The position numbers and the translations under genes are program-made. A model generated the notes under the pieces. That model was not told the origin of the DNA. It worked only from the letters and a program-made list of their open reading frames with translations, and did not search any database. A stretch of 64,000 nt of DNA from Gracilaria domingensis (Eukaryota; Rhodophyta; Florideophyceae; Gracilariales; Gracilariaceae). This document shows positions 8,595 through 19,482 of this stretch, in pieces. Position 1 is the first letter of the stretch; every line of letters begins with the position of its first letter. The DNA lies in assembly GCA_022539475.1 (NCBI GenBank), contig VCMS01000307.1, positions 1-64,000 of the forward strand, read 5' to 3'.

Positions 8595-9617
8595 TTTGGG
8601 TACTTCGCTCCATATCAGAACGTGGAGATCCGCCATATCGCGGCTGCGCACCGACAGGGTCGGTATGTACCTCTGCCCGAGTGGTGGAGTTACCTCGAGG
8701 CATGCCGGGGGTGCTACATCGAGTCGCCCCCGGTGTTCACCTATTTAGGGTCATACCTGCTCACAGATCCCAGAACTGGGTTGTGGTCGGTTGTCGTCAC
8801 CGAGTGGGCTGTCCGTACCGCGGCGTTTGTTCTCGCTGAGGCATATGACCAGTATCGACTGTGGTTCATCCCTCCCCGCGTGCGGGCGGCCATCCGAAGT
8901 TTGGACTTGGAAGCCCCCTCGGGGGTCGTGCCAACAACGACGAGGTGTTGAGCCTTCTCGATTATATCGATAGTATCGACTGGAGCGAAGTGCCTCTGTC
9001 TCAGAGTAGTCGCGGTGATTCCCCGAACACGGGTGGATACGGCAGGTCTGGCAGGAAATACCGCTCTTGCGGGCGATTATGTCTTGTTCGACCCGTGGCA
9101 TTATCGGGAGATTACCACTGAGGAAGCGGGTGAGCTCCGTTCCGCTCCCCGGCGCGTGCCGGCCGATCACCCAACTGGGTTTGTGAACTCGGATGAGTAC
9201 TACCGAGAGTACCTCGAGGGAGATCCAATGGTGGATAATCAGCCCGAGGACACGGGAAGTGACGATATCGAGATGATCGAAGAGATCGACGCAACTCCTG
9301 CCGGGGAGAGCGCCGGCTCTGCTCCGATTGTCGGCTCCGCCGCAACGGCTGACTTCGTCGCTCCCGCTCCGGGTCCCATTCCGGTACCCACACCGGTTCC
9401 GATTCCGGCTCAGCCGGCTCTTCCTGCTTTTGCGGCTGCTGCAGCTCATCCCCCGCCAGCGGGTGTGAACGAAGGCGCCATCATCGCTCGCTTCCTCCGC
9501 GGCGCGGGTTTGAGTGCTAGTGCGGCCTCTGGCGACGTCACGGCTATGGCGGATGCCTTGGCTCAACGCCTTTGCGGTATGCCTCCTCAGAATGAGGGCG
9601 ATGGCGACGGCCAGTAA
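8595..9617 (+). pseudogene. aORF copy 1: retroelement-associated antisense protein, unknown function
   Basis: It matches aORF copy 2 (18472-19482) and copy 3 (25322-27134) in ordered blocks: 'GRYVPLP', 'CRGCYIESPP', 'TEWAVRTAAFVLAEAYDQY', 'LWFIPPRVRAAIRSLDL', 'DYVLFDPW', 'ADHPTGFV', an acidic patch, a Pro/Ala-rich linker (about 9361-9460) and a C-terminal 'IARFLRGAGLSA...MADALAQRL'. The frame changes twice, near 8925 and 9013, and returns to the original phase. Similarity begins around 8595 ('FGYFAPYQ'); the N-terminal third present in copy 3 is absent. I do not recognise the family. The Pro/Ala linker and acidic stretch are not diagnostic. Its position just beyond the chromodomain and pointing back at pol is the same as for copy 3. 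Confidence 0.6.
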
Positions 9618-9995
9618 TCGAGAGCCGAGCTTCCCCATGCGTGGGTAATTACCTGTTCACAGTAGTATAGCCTTGAGATAAAAGACTCTTTGCTTCATTC
9701 ACGTCTTCGACGGTGTCTTCCTTCTTTACCGGCACAGCCGGTTAATGCGATGCGCTGCGAAAAACGCACCCTTCCGAGGTGAAAAACCATGCTCATGGTG
9801 TGGCAGCGATGCCGTTACCAGCGAGCTGGATCAAAAGCCCTCTGGCATGAGCCTTCAATCCGAAAATCGGTGTTCTCACGGCGCGAGTCGGTCGAACCGT
9901 CAATGCGACAGGCATTCCACCAAGGTAGTGTGGGCCCAATTCCCGTCACATGACGTGTGTTACCAACATGGTATCCTTCCGTTTCCACGGAAACC
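9618..9995. other. Gap between aORF 1 and the end of pol
   Basis: The gap holds no convincing gene. It contains several small hairpins, for example a 6-bp stem at 9728-9742 (ACCGGC-aca-GCCGGT). It probably contains both the aORF and pol 3' ends (convergent transcripts). Confidence 0.5.
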
Positions 9996-12900
9996 CTATC
10001 CCACTTGGGCATCGTCGAGCGTAGCTGGTGTGGCTGTCCCCGCGGAGCGGTGGTACTGTACGACCTTCGAGCGTGGCAGGGGCTCGATAGGTTCGTGTGT
10101 ATCCGACTCTGGGTCGTAGCCGTACCAACGGACGCGGTATTGCAAAATGCCTTCCTGGTCCCAGTTATGCCCGACAATTCGGTCGACAATGTACTCTTGG
10201 ATGTACACCTGCCGGCCTTGCCGTGTTGTTGTTACTTCATCGGTCGACACCCCTTGCCGGGGAACGGTTCCCGTGACGGGGGTAACAGCGCGCGCCTGGC
10301 TTTGCGTCGCTAATTCCCTCCGAGGAGGAGCGCTTTCGATGTCGCTGCGTACCGCCAGTCGGCGTGGGTCCTTCCGCTTCGGCGGCGTCGGCGTAGCTGT
10401 GTGCTCGCCTTGTCCGCTTGCGCCGGAAAGTTCCACCTCGGGTGGCTTCGCAACCGTGCGTGCACGTTACTGTAGCGACGGTTGGCTGTCAAGCTCCCTC
10501 GGGAGAACCGCCTCCCTGTTACATTTGTCCTCCAACGGCTGCGCCGTTGGCCCTTTTTCTTCTTTGCTCAAATTCCCTTTCTGAACGGTTACTTCCGGGT
10601 TACCGGGGTTATCGGCACCGCCGGCGGCTTGCGATCTCGTGATCTCCGCGCGCGGCTGCGCTTGCGTCAATATTTTATGCCCAGTACTTGGTGCTGTACC
10701 GTCCATGACGTGAACTCTTCCCGGAGTGTCCGGCATTCCCACGGCTGTACTGCCGGGTTCTACCGAGTGGCTCGGGACTTCTTTTTTCTCAGCTCGTGCC
10801 TGCTCCGCAGGATTTCCCATGATTCCTGGTCGTTCTGCATCGCGTCGCGCGGTGGGCTGCGATGTCGCTGCGCTTTCCCCAGTGGGGCTTCGTTCCGACG
10901 GCGTTGGCGTGATGCCGGCGAGATCTTTCGACTTCGTTCGACCCAGCGCGGCTGGTTGGCCACGAGGTTCTGTTGACTTAACCGAATCCGCTTCTGCCTG
11001 AGTGTCTTTACCCGGCGACGGTGTAGACTTCCCGGCAACGGGGCTGTGTGTGCGACGTGCGAGCATGCGTTGCGGACGCGATGCCCGCGCACTGACCGGA
11101 ACATCCGGAGAGCTCCGTACAGTCCGTGCTTCACGGTTGTCCTCACGACGCGACGTCGGCTTATGACTCTCAGCAGAGCTGATGACCTCCTCCCCCTTAT
11201 TAGATGGAGTGGCGTGGGGGGAAACAGAATGTCCCGCATCGCGGGTAGGTGAACCCAGCGATGGGACAGAAACGGGGGTGCCATAGTGGCGATCATTTTC
11301 CGACACAGTCGGCGGGACCGACTCAATCGGGAGGTCTGTAAGGCCTCGATGGGTGTAGGGCAGGACGGAGGGTCTTGTCACCACATTTGTTTCCGGTGTT
11401 ACCGGTGTTGTTGACTCCGTAGGCACGGGCTCTGTACCAGACGGGGTAACCTCAGACGAGGGTGGAGGGGCCATTACTACGCGGTCGCGGGAGATCCGCT
11501 CATGCGCGTCAGCGATCTCGACTACAACAGTGTCCGGTGCAACCGAGATTACCTTGTACGGTCCATCCGCCACAGGCGAGAGCTTATGACGTTTGCCCTT
11601 TTCAGGGTTGTAGTGTTCCTTCCGTACGAAGACATGGTTTCCCACCGTAAGTGGTTCAGGAATCCTTCCTCGCAAGCGAGCATCAAAATCACGCTTGTAA
11701 GCGGCTTGGGCTTTCGCCATGGACTTCCGGGCAGCCGGTACTAACTTCGTTAGCGAGGCTTTCCATTGTTGGCGATAATCACCCACAGATGGGAAACTGC
11801 CCAAGGTAGCTTGTGATTCTAACGCCAATGGCGGGGGTGTCCTTGACAAAACCAGTTCGAATGGGGAAACACCAGTAGTCCTGTGTACCTGCGTGTTATA
11901 CGCAAAGGTTAACACGTCGGTGTGTAAGTCCCATGTTTTTGGGTGGTCAGCAACGTAAGAACGGAGAGATGCCAACATCGTACGGGTATACCGTTCAACA
12001 TGCCCATTACATTGGGGATGGTACGTGGTCGTGAAGAGATTCTTCACGTCCATGATGCGGCAGACATCCTGGAAGAACCGGGATGCGAATTGCTTTCCGT
12101 TATCAGAAAATAACTCCACAGGAGGACCGTACACGAAGATCCAGTGCGTGGCGAATGCCTGCGCGACTGTGTGAACACGGTGATTCTCTTTAGAGGTACT
12201 GTCCGAACCAGTTTCGAGAACCGATCCGTGATAATGAGAAGGAACTTGTTACCTCTCCGAGTGGTAAGCAACGGTCCGAGAATATCGATTGCCACAAATT
12301 CAAGCGGCACCCTGGCAGGGAATAGTTTCGCTTTCTTGGAATTCTTCCGCAGTTTCACGCGGTTTTTCGCGCAATCGGAGCAGAAACGTACCGTATCGTA
12401 ACAATCCACCGCCATGGCGGGCCAGTAGAAGTCTCTCCTCAAAGTGAGGTACAATTTCCGTCCACCTGCGTGGCCACCTAACTTTGCGTAATGCGATAGG
12501 TGTAGGATCCTCGTCTGTAACGAGTGTGGTACCACAACTTGTGGGTGTGACTCGACTGTCCTTATAAGATAGCTGATGTCATTAACCTCGAATGGGAGGG
12601 TATCTCCACCTTTAAGTCGGGCACGTACCTTGATGCAGAACGGGTCTCCATGCTGTTCTCGGATCATTTCTTCCGGTGATACCGGTACAAAATTCCCCGG
12701 TAGGGGCTTTATAGCCTCAGTTTTGCCTGCAGCAAGCAGTTCGTCGAAGTCAGCATCCATATCGTCCCAGTCATCTGGCCAGTCGTCAAGCTGCCACTCC
12801 GAGAGTTCCGGCTCATCATCGTCAACGACGAAGCAAGGAATATCATCGTCCTCGACGACCAGAGTTTCCCCATTTGTGGGTAAGCGCGACAACGCGTCCG

Positions 12901-15432
12901 CCTGGGTGTTCAGGGTCCCCTTTTTGTACACGACGTCGAAGTCGAATTCCGCTGGGCGGAGCCTCCACCGCATAAGGCGGCCTGATGGATAAGAGATATT
13001 CATCAACCACCTCAACGAGGAATGATCAGTGTACATGGTAAAGTGCACACCTAGCAGATAGAGACGGAGGGTGGATAATGCCCATACGACTGCAAGGCAC
13101 TCCTTCTCCGAAACGGAGTAGTTCCGTTCATGAACGTTGAGCGAACGTGACCAGTACCCCATGGGTTTTCGTTCTCCTTCGGGAGTGGTTTGGAACAGCG
13201 CGCAGCCTACTTAGTAATCGCTCGAGTCCGTGTCCACGGAGAACGGTAATACCGGTTTGGGTAACGAAAGGATCGGTGCTAACGTAACAGCCTCCTTTAA
13301 GGAGTTGGACGCTTCCGCTTGTGCGGGCGTGAAGGGGTCCAGTTTTGGTGGCTGCCCTTTCCGCAAGAGAGCGTTAAGGGGAGCCGCTATGTCCGAAAAG
13401 TTCGGTACAAACCATCTGTAGACGTTGACCAACCCTACGAAGGAGCGTAATTCCGTTTGAGTTTGCGGTTCTTTCGCCTTGGCGAGTGACTTGACGCGAG
13501 CTTCCTCGATCGTCAGCCGTTCTGGACGGATTATGTGCCCAAGATACTTGACGGTGTCGGTGAAGAATTCACACTTCCTCAACTTGAGGGTAATTCCTGC
13601 ATCACGCAGAGTGGTCATCACGTCCCTGACATGGGTGAGATGATCGTCCAGATTACTGGAAAACACGATGATATCGTCAAGGTAGACGAGTCAGGTCCGC
13701 CACTTGAAGCGGCTCAACAAGATGTCGATGGCACGCTGGAACGTAGCGGGCGCGTTGGGTAAGCCGAAAAACATCCGCTTGAAGCGGTAGGAGCCCGAGT
13801 AGCACACGAACGCAGTCTTATCGCGGTCTTTCTCCCTGACGGGGACTTGCCAATATCTCCAATTGGCATCCAATGCCGTGAACACGGTAGCGTCAGCGAG
13901 CGAAGCGATGCACTCGTCCATACGAGGGATTGGGTAAGCGTGTCTTACCGTCACGGCGTTGAGCCGGCGATAGTCGACACAGAACCACCAGGTTCCGTCG
14001 GCTTTGAGAGCCAGTACCACTAGGAATGCCCACGGCGATTGCGCGTGCTCGATGACACCTGCGGGGAGCATCTTGTCCACTTGGAACTGTTCTTCCTCCC
14101 GAGCTTTCGATCCTGCCCTTTAAGGGGGTTGTGAAACCGGACGCGTGTTCGGTAACACATCGATAGGGTGTTCCGTTGCATTAATCTCTCCAAGAGAGCC
14201 ATCCCACATTGGGGTAAACCCCCGTAACATGTCTCTTAGACGTTCATGGTGCGACTCCGGCACATGACCGAGGTCGAGTTCCTCGAGCGCCTTCAAGCGG
14301 TCAACCCTGTCGTAGCTCGTGGGCTTACGCTCTTCTGTCCCTGACACAGGGTTTGGTTCCGAGTCAGTCCGTTGCTTCTCCGTTGCGACGGTAGTGGTAC
14401 TCGTGGAAGCAGCAGGAATTGCGACTCCCTCCCCCTCCTTAGATGAGGCGATGTCCTCTTCGGAGGTAACTGGTGCAAGAAAATCGGCAGCAGTCATCTT
14501 CGTTGGAAGCATCGCGAGTGGGTGTGGTGTCAAAGACCCAATGACTTGGTTCTTCACCAGATACTGGGGGGTGCTGCCAAGGTTGGCAACGAGTATCCGA
14601 AACGAAGTATCCGGTGTCACTTGCACAACACCATTCGCGACAGCGAGTTGGCACTTCTCGTACAACGAAATAAGCGGTTGAATAACCCGAAGACCGTGTT
14701 GACGGGAATTAACTGACACCATAACTTGGGACTCAGGCGGGATGCGGATCGACGCGGCGACGCGGAGCTTGGTGGACTCGCGCGACGCCGGTGCCGGGGC
14801 CTGCGCAGCAGGGAGTGGAACTTGCTTCCGCGATGACCGCTTCAGCGGACGACGGACGATCGGTACCGACGAACCGTCGTCGAGTTCTACACGCCTGAGG
14901 CGGGGCCTGATTGCATCGACAACCCTGTCGCAGTAATCGCAACCCAAAATGACTGGGGCAGCCAATGACCGACAAACGATGAAGTCGACCTTCACCACGG
15001 AGGTTCCCAAGCGCACGAATAAGTCGATTGTTCCCACCGTTGTTAACGGGTTGTTATTCGCGTCAGCGACATCAGGAAGCACGCTGCGGCGGATACGTTC
15101 CCGCAATTTCGGTGTGAGAAGGGACTCCACGATGAAGTTCAGACCTGCACCTGTGTCTAGTACAGTCAGGTAACGCACCATAAACTGGGCGCTCAGGCCA
15201 AGGTCAGCGTACATCTTATAGTTGCGCTTGGCCATCACCATGATTCGGTCCGGGATCCGGTTATTCCTTACCCGTATCCACGGTCGACGCAGAACACCGA
15301 GGTGTTCCGAATCCGCGTCTGCGGCGTCTTTCCTCGAGAGGATTTTCACCGGGGAGTGAGGCAACGACGCCTCTGGCGTCAACAGCCTCAACTCTGAGGA
15401 CGCCTCTCCCGAAAGGGAGACTCCCTCATTCA
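9996..15432 (-). pseudogene. pol: Ty3-type pol of element A (PR-RT-RNaseH-IN-chromodomain)
   Basis: Read from 15432 leftwards: aspartic protease ('LDTGAGLNFI', 'VILGCDY', about 15.1-14.9 kb); RT (from 14.1 kb, 'VDKMLPAGVIEHAQSPWA', 'FTALDANWRYWQVPV', 'LVYLDDIIVFSS' with both catalytic Asp); RNase H ('VDTDSSDY', 'SVSEKECLAVVWAL', 'YTDHSSLRWL'); integrase with an HHCC-type region ('CSDCAKNR'), 'FVAIDILGP', 'ELFSDNGKQF' and 'NGHVERYTRTM' giving the D-D-E triad; a long disordered tail; and a chromodomain ('EYIVDRIVGHNW', 'YRVRWYGYDPESDTHEPIE'). The lesions are TAA at 14120, TGA at 13691 immediately before YLDD, TAA at 13211, a frameshift near 12170 and TAA at 10467. It is otherwise well preserved, so insertion was probably not ancient. 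Confidence 0.85.
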
Positions 15433-15439
15433 GTTTCCC
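15405..15439 (-). promoter_or_regulatory. Programmed -1 ribosomal frameshift site between gag and pol
   Basis: The last gag codons read ..G GGA AAC followed directly by the gag stop TGA (15430-15432). GGGAAAC (15433-15439 on the minus strand) is a canonical X-XXY-YYZ slippery heptamer in the gag phase. The pol frame, open through this point, is exactly the -1 frame. Twelve bases downstream a 6-bp hairpin (TCTCCC-tttc-GGGAGA, 15405-15420) could stall the ribosome. Its spacing is a little longer than usual, and small hairpins are common in this element, so the hairpin's role is less certain than the heptamer's. Confidence 0.75.
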
Positions 15440-17724
15440 TGAACTTCCGCCTGCGGCGGCTGCTCAGGTTCCTCGGCAACGAGTGCTTGGGCTCGTTGGC
15501 CTTGGGGTCCCACGTTAGCGGTATGGGGTTCGGCAGCATGCCGAGGGTTTGGATGCACGAGTGGTGCTTGGACATTCCGCTGCGGCGGTGGTGCTGCGAC
15601 AGCGTGAGAGAAGTCCGTCTTCACACGCAAGTACGACGTCATAGGGACGGTTCTCTTCTCCTCTGGAGTCAAAGCTTCATAGTTCACCGTAACCATGGAC
15701 ATATCCCTCATCGAGAGGAGACACTGCGGCGAAATGTGACCATGCGTGTAGCAAAGGTGACAGATCGGCGTTGCAATTCCCGAGCGCGGGTTATTATTCC
15801 GAGCATCGGTGAACCCTACCCTAGGGCGGGTGTCCTTCCATCCAGGCCGTTGGAAACGGGTTGCTCCGTTCGCGTACGGGATTCTCGGTCCGTTCACACG
15901 GTTTGCATCTGCGTAAATCAGCGTGCCGTCCCGAGCGGTATCGAAGGAGGCATTCGTCTTCGACGGTAGTTCCGTAGTTGGAATGGAACTCTGGCCTTCC
16001 TGGGCCAACTGGACGTTGTCATACTCCTTTGGGGAGGCCTCGCTCGCCAGCAGCGACAACGATGGGGAGCCAGTCTCCATCATCAACGCCTTGGCGGACT
16101 TCGACCTGGGAACAGCGCCTCGTGCACGAAGTGCATCACCCTCCGCTCGAGCGTACTGGACTAACTCGAGGTAAGTAATCTTCCGCTTATTCTCGCGGTA
16201 GCGGGCGACCAAGGTCTTGATGGCCGGATCGAGGCCGTCGACGAACATCGTACAACGTTCCCCTGCGGGGTAGACATTACCACAACGGTTGAAAGCCTTA
16301 TTCAGGCGTACCGAGTAATCGGTTTCCGTCTTTCCAGACTTCTGCCGGGTGTCCCGGAGTGCCATGATGGCCGTGCCGATTGCATCGTTGGTGGCGTACG
16401 AGCGGAGAAAGTACTGGACCGCTTCCGGCCAGCACGTAACCCCTGCTTCGGAGGCACGAGATGAGCCTCTTGCAGAGCTGAACTGGTCTTCGGCCACTCC
16501 CCGTAAGAAATACGGTAATGCAATGGAGGCCTGGCCTTCGTTCATCCCGAGAACATCGGCCTCCGCCACAAAACGGGCGAGAAAATCAAGCACCAGGACT
16601 GGGTCGTCTCCAGAAAAGGTCTGGTTACGCAGTGAGAGTTGCATACAGCGGATGCAGTCCTTCAATTTACCCGTCCCACGGGGTGTGCGATCCAATGAGG
16701 AATCCTCCAAACGGTAATACCGGTATGAAAACAACTTCCGATACATCGGGTTCGTCGGCTTCGACTCCCTCAACCCGGAGTGCTTCCGTCCCTTCGACCG
16801 GGTACGAACAACACCTTGGGTGGCCGATGACCGCTTAGAGCGTGATGAGTGCCCTGCACGACCATCTTCGATGGAAGACTCTGACGAGTCAGAACTTTCC
16901 GAATCATTCGGGGCGTAAGCTGACGTACTCGAATCCGAGTCGGAGTACTGATTGTGCTCCTTGACCTTCCGCCTGCGGCGTGATTTGTCCCGACCGGTGT
17001 TCTTGTCGCGATGCGACGCTTCAACCGGCTCCGCCGGAGTGGCGAGTTCCGCGATAGCGGCCTTCTCCAACGTCTCCAGACGGCTTCGAATCCGATCGAA
17101 TCGGGTCTCAATTCCTTCCACGAAGGCAGCGGGTCCTCCAATGCATTCCAGCACGGAGTTGACATCGGACCGTAGGATACGGAGATCCTCTGCGACATCC
17201 TTCACAGGAAATGTGCGGACTTCCTCCCGGAGCGTCCGGACTTCTCCCGCGAGGGAATCATGGGCTCCCATAAGGGAATTGTGAGCAGCTCGCAGCATGC
17301 GAACCTGCTCTTCCAGGGTTGCACCCTGGGGGCCGTCAATCTTCTCCCAACGGGACTGAGACGCCTCGGCGGTCGCCTTTACCTGCCCAGCAGGAGCCAG
17401 TGTGACAACGGCAGATGCCGGAGCAATGCCATCAGTGGGAAGGATCAACGAGGAAAACGGAAGTGCCCGGCGTGCCGGTGGGTTAGACGTCCGCGAGGAC
17501 GGTCTGTTACCAAATGTAGATCCAGGGCGAACTGGTATCCTCGAAGGAGGCCGACCATCCGTCGGATTACCACCGTTGGTGGAACGACTGCGTTGGTGGA
17601 ACGACTGCGAGTGATCGCAGGCTCCGCATTGGAGGGCTTCCGAGATATCAGTATGCAACCAACCGTTACACTGGAACTTCCAAGAGAAAACGAACCTCAA
17701 AGAGGGTACACAAAAGTGAGTCAA
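15430..17724 (-). CDS. gag: Gag of element A (capsid and zinc knuckle)
   Basis: This is an open frame of 764 codons whose first base triplet is not ATG. The first in-frame Met is about residue 143 ('MLRAAHNSLMGAHDSL'), so the start is unresolved; a non-ATG start or an upstream frameshift is possible. Order: a Ser/Pro-rich basic N-terminus, a heptad-like coiled region ('LAGEVRTLREEVRT', 'VNSVLECIGG'), a low-complexity acidic/Ser stretch ('YSDSDSSTSAYAPNDSESSD'), a retrotransposon-gag capsid-like domain ('FSGDDPVLVLDFLARFV', 'ALPYFLRGVAEDQF') and one CCHC zinc knuckle C-H-L-C-x4-H-x4-C at about 15735-15776. It ends at the frameshift site. There are no internal stop codons, in contrast to pol. 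Confidence 0.75.
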   Translation of the reverse strand: MTHFCVPSLRFVFSWKFQCNGWLHTDISEALQCGACDHSQSFHQRSRSTNGGNPTDGRPPSRIPVRPGSTFGNRPSSRTSNPPARRALPFSSLILPTDGIAPASAVVTLAPAGQVKATAEASQSRWEKIDGPQGATLEEQVRMLRAAHNSLMGAHDSLAGEVRTLREEVRTFPVKDVAEDLRILRSDVNSVLECIGGPAAFVEGIETRFDRIRSRLETLEKAAIAELATPAEPVEASHRDKNTGRDKSRRRRKVKEHNQYSDSDSSTSAYAPNDSESSDSSESSIEDGRAGHSSRSKRSSATQGVVRTRSKGRKHSGLRESKPTNPMYRKLFSYRYYRLEDSSLDRTPRGTGKLKDCIRCMQLSLRNQTFSGDDPVLVLDFLARFVAEADVLGMNEGQASIALPYFLRGVAEDQFSSARGSSRASEAGVTCWPEAVQYFLRSYATNDAIGTAIMALRDTRQKSGKTETDYSVRLNKAFNRCGNVYPAGERCTMFVDGLDPAIKTLVARYRENKRKITYLELVQYARAEGDALRARGAVPRSKSAKALMMETGSPSLSLLASEASPKEYDNVQLAQEGQSSIPTTELPSKTNASFDTARDGTLIYADANRVNGPRIPYANGATRFQRPGWKDTRPRVGFTDARNNNPRSGIATPICHLCYTHGHISPQCLLSMRDMSMVTVNYEALTPEEKRTVPMTSYLRVKTDFSHAVAAPPPQRNVQAPLVHPNPRHAAEPHTANVGPQGQRAQALVAEEPEQPPQAEVQGN

Positions 17725-18471
17725 TCCTTTTAGGTCGGGAGATCACTTTGTAGTGCAATGCCTGCGAGCAGGAAAACACCACGAAGACGTTCGGGATCTT
17801 CCTCTACTGAGGGCAACCCAGAGAACAGAGCCTCTCTGGAATGGCACAACTAGCCGGGTGTAAGACCGGGGCCAAACCGTCACGACGCGGCGTTGAGAGT
17901 TGAATAGAGAAGGGTGACTCGCAGGCGAGTGTAGTAGCCTCGAAAGAGGGACGAAACCACGGAGTGGGAAAAGGGAAAGAAGGGGAGGAGAATGGGAAAA
18001 GAGAGGTATGGCGTATCGCCGGGGTATTCCCTCTACAGGGTCGAACACGACAACAGATGGTTATAACACTCCCAAAGTTGGGTTCTGTGGAGATGCAGGG
18101 TGGATAGCCGCACCGTTACAACGGGGAGTCCCTCCGATAAGGAGTTGTGCACCGCCGAAGTCGAGAGTGGCTAGAGCCAAGATCCTTGAAGTAGGATTAC
18201 CCTTGGTTCGGGCACTTTACTGGTGCGACTGCAGCGACGCCCTCGCACTAAGTAGTGTCCTCACTAAAATTAATAAATAATATTAACTAAACTTCCCACT
18301 ACTTGTGGCAACCGCCCACGTGTAGTGGCCAACCTCCGACCAGCTCCACCGTGTCCCACGTGTCCGAACCATCTCAATGGCAACCACTAGTAACTACTAG
18401 TCATATACTGGTGTGTACCAGGCAAACCCGTAAACGGGAAATATGACTAAGTCCAGCCATAATCCTCATAG
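17725..18471. other. Leader/LTR-like region upstream of gag
   Basis: This stretch lies on the 5' side of gag A and ends where aORF copy 2 begins. It has no gene. Short hairpins continue (for example GCCTC-gaaa-GAGG around 17.94 kb). An A/T-rich patch at 18265-18290 and a run of CCAC/CACGTGT words follow. This is where the 5' LTR of element A is expected, but no second copy was recognised elsewhere in the window. Confidence 0.4.
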
Positions 18472-19482
18472 ATGAGCGTTGCACTACAGGGTCGACACAT
18501 GCGAGGGCGCTACGTGCCTCTGCCGTTCGTCTTGGCCTCCTTCGAGGTGTGCCGGGGCTGCTACGTCGAGCTGCCACCGTGTGTCACCTACGTTGGCAGT
18601 CGCCTCGCAACAGACCCGTTCACGAGGTGGTGGGATGTAGTGACGACGGAGTGGGCGGCGCGAACAGCCGTGTACGTCATCCATGAGGTTTACGACCAGT
18701 ATCGACTGTGGTTCATTCCTCCGCGCTTGCGGCGAGCAATCCAGAGTCTGGATCTCAGGGTTCTGCTAGGTGGAAATGGAAACTTCTCCGAGTTGATGAG
18801 CCTCTTACGAGTGATTGACGCCGTCGATTGGAACCAGGTTTCGCTGGCACAAAGTCGTCGTGACGAGGGTGACCTTGCGATTGATCGCTCTCCAGGACGT
18901 AGAGCTCCGCTTGCGTGTGACTTCGTCTTCTACGACCCGTGGACACGGACTGTGATTTCCAACGCCGAGGCGGAAGTACTCCGGGAAACCGAGCGCGAAA
19001 TTCCTGTGGGACATCCGACAGGCTTCGTCATGACCGAAGAATTCTTTCACCCTGTTAAGGACGACAACCTGATGGTTGACGACGCTCCCGAGGATGATGA
19101 GAATCTCTTTGGGGACGATGACGAACTCGTGGCCGAGCACCCTCCTGCTGCGGTAGCGCCAGGTCCTTCCCAAGGCTTTGCTGTTCCTGCTCCTGCTCCT
19201 GCTCCAACAATCCCTCTCGTGTCAATTCCTACTCCAATGAAGGTCGGTTCCGCGTCTGTGTCCGCTCCTGCCACATTGGCATCGACTGAGCCGAATGAAG
19301 CCGCGAACGCGGGGGTTGACGACGCGACGCGGGCGGCAGTCATCGCTCAATTCCTCAGAGAGGCTGGAGTATTCGACGCTGTGTCGGGAGACGTCTCGCA
19401 AATGCGCGAGGCTGTCCTGGCTCAACTAGCGAACGCCGGATCTCAGCAAAGACCGAGCGAATCGGGTAGCCCCTTCTCTTAA
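18472..19482 (+). CDS. aORF copy 2: retroelement-associated protein, unknown function, intact frame
   Basis: 336 codons from an ATG at 18472, with a stop codon directly in front of it. It shares ordered blocks with copies 1 and 3: 'RGRYVPLP', 'CRGCYVELPPCVTYVGS', 'TEWAARTAVYVIHEVYDQY', 'RLWFIPPRLRRAIQSLDLR', 'DFVFYDPW', 'VGHPTGFV', an acidic segment ('DDAPEDDENLFGDDDE'), a Pro/Ala linker ('VPAPAPAPTIP') and the C-terminal 'RAAVIAQFLREAGVFDAVSG'. Compared with copy 3 it lacks the N-terminal part, so it is 5'-truncated or uses an internal start. This is the only copy without stops or frameshifts. It sits between the 5' side of element A and the second Ty3 lineage, as if left by a neighbouring element. 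Confidence 0.6.
   Translation: MSVALQGRHMRGRYVPLPFVLASFEVCRGCYVELPPCVTYVGSRLATDPFTRWWDVVTTEWAARTAVYVIHEVYDQYRLWFIPPRLRRAIQSLDLRVLLGGNGNFSELMSLLRVIDAVDWNQVSLAQSRRDEGDLAIDRSPGRRAPLACDFVFYDPWTRTVISNAEAEVLRETEREIPVGHPTGFVMTEEFFHPVKDDNLMVDDAPEDDENLFGDDDELVAEHPPAAVAPGPSQGFAVPAPAPAPTIPLVSIPTPMKVGSASVSAPATLASTEPNEAANAGVDDATRAAVIAQFLREAGVFDAVSGDVSQMREAVLAQLANAGSQQRPSESGSPFS

Larger units (their letters stand above)
8540..18450 (-). mobile_element. Ty3-type chromodomain retrotransposon (element A) with convergent extra ORF
   Basis: On the minus strand the order is gag (17.7-15.4 kb), a -1 frameshift signal, then protease, reverse transcriptase, RNase H, integrase and chromodomain (15.4-10.0 kb), which is the Ty3/chromovirus order. 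Beyond the chromodomain lies aORF copy 1 on the opposite strand, about 380 bp away and pointing toward the end of pol. The ends are approximate because I see no clear LTR pair; the unassigned stretches at 17.7-18.45 kb and left of 8.6 kb are where LTRs should be. The whole element is dense in small perfect hairpins. Confidence 0.65.

Noticed and set aside
10482-10976. Plus-strand frames across the pol tail and gag of element A
   Set aside because: They are shadows of a well-recognised minus-strand pol and gag.
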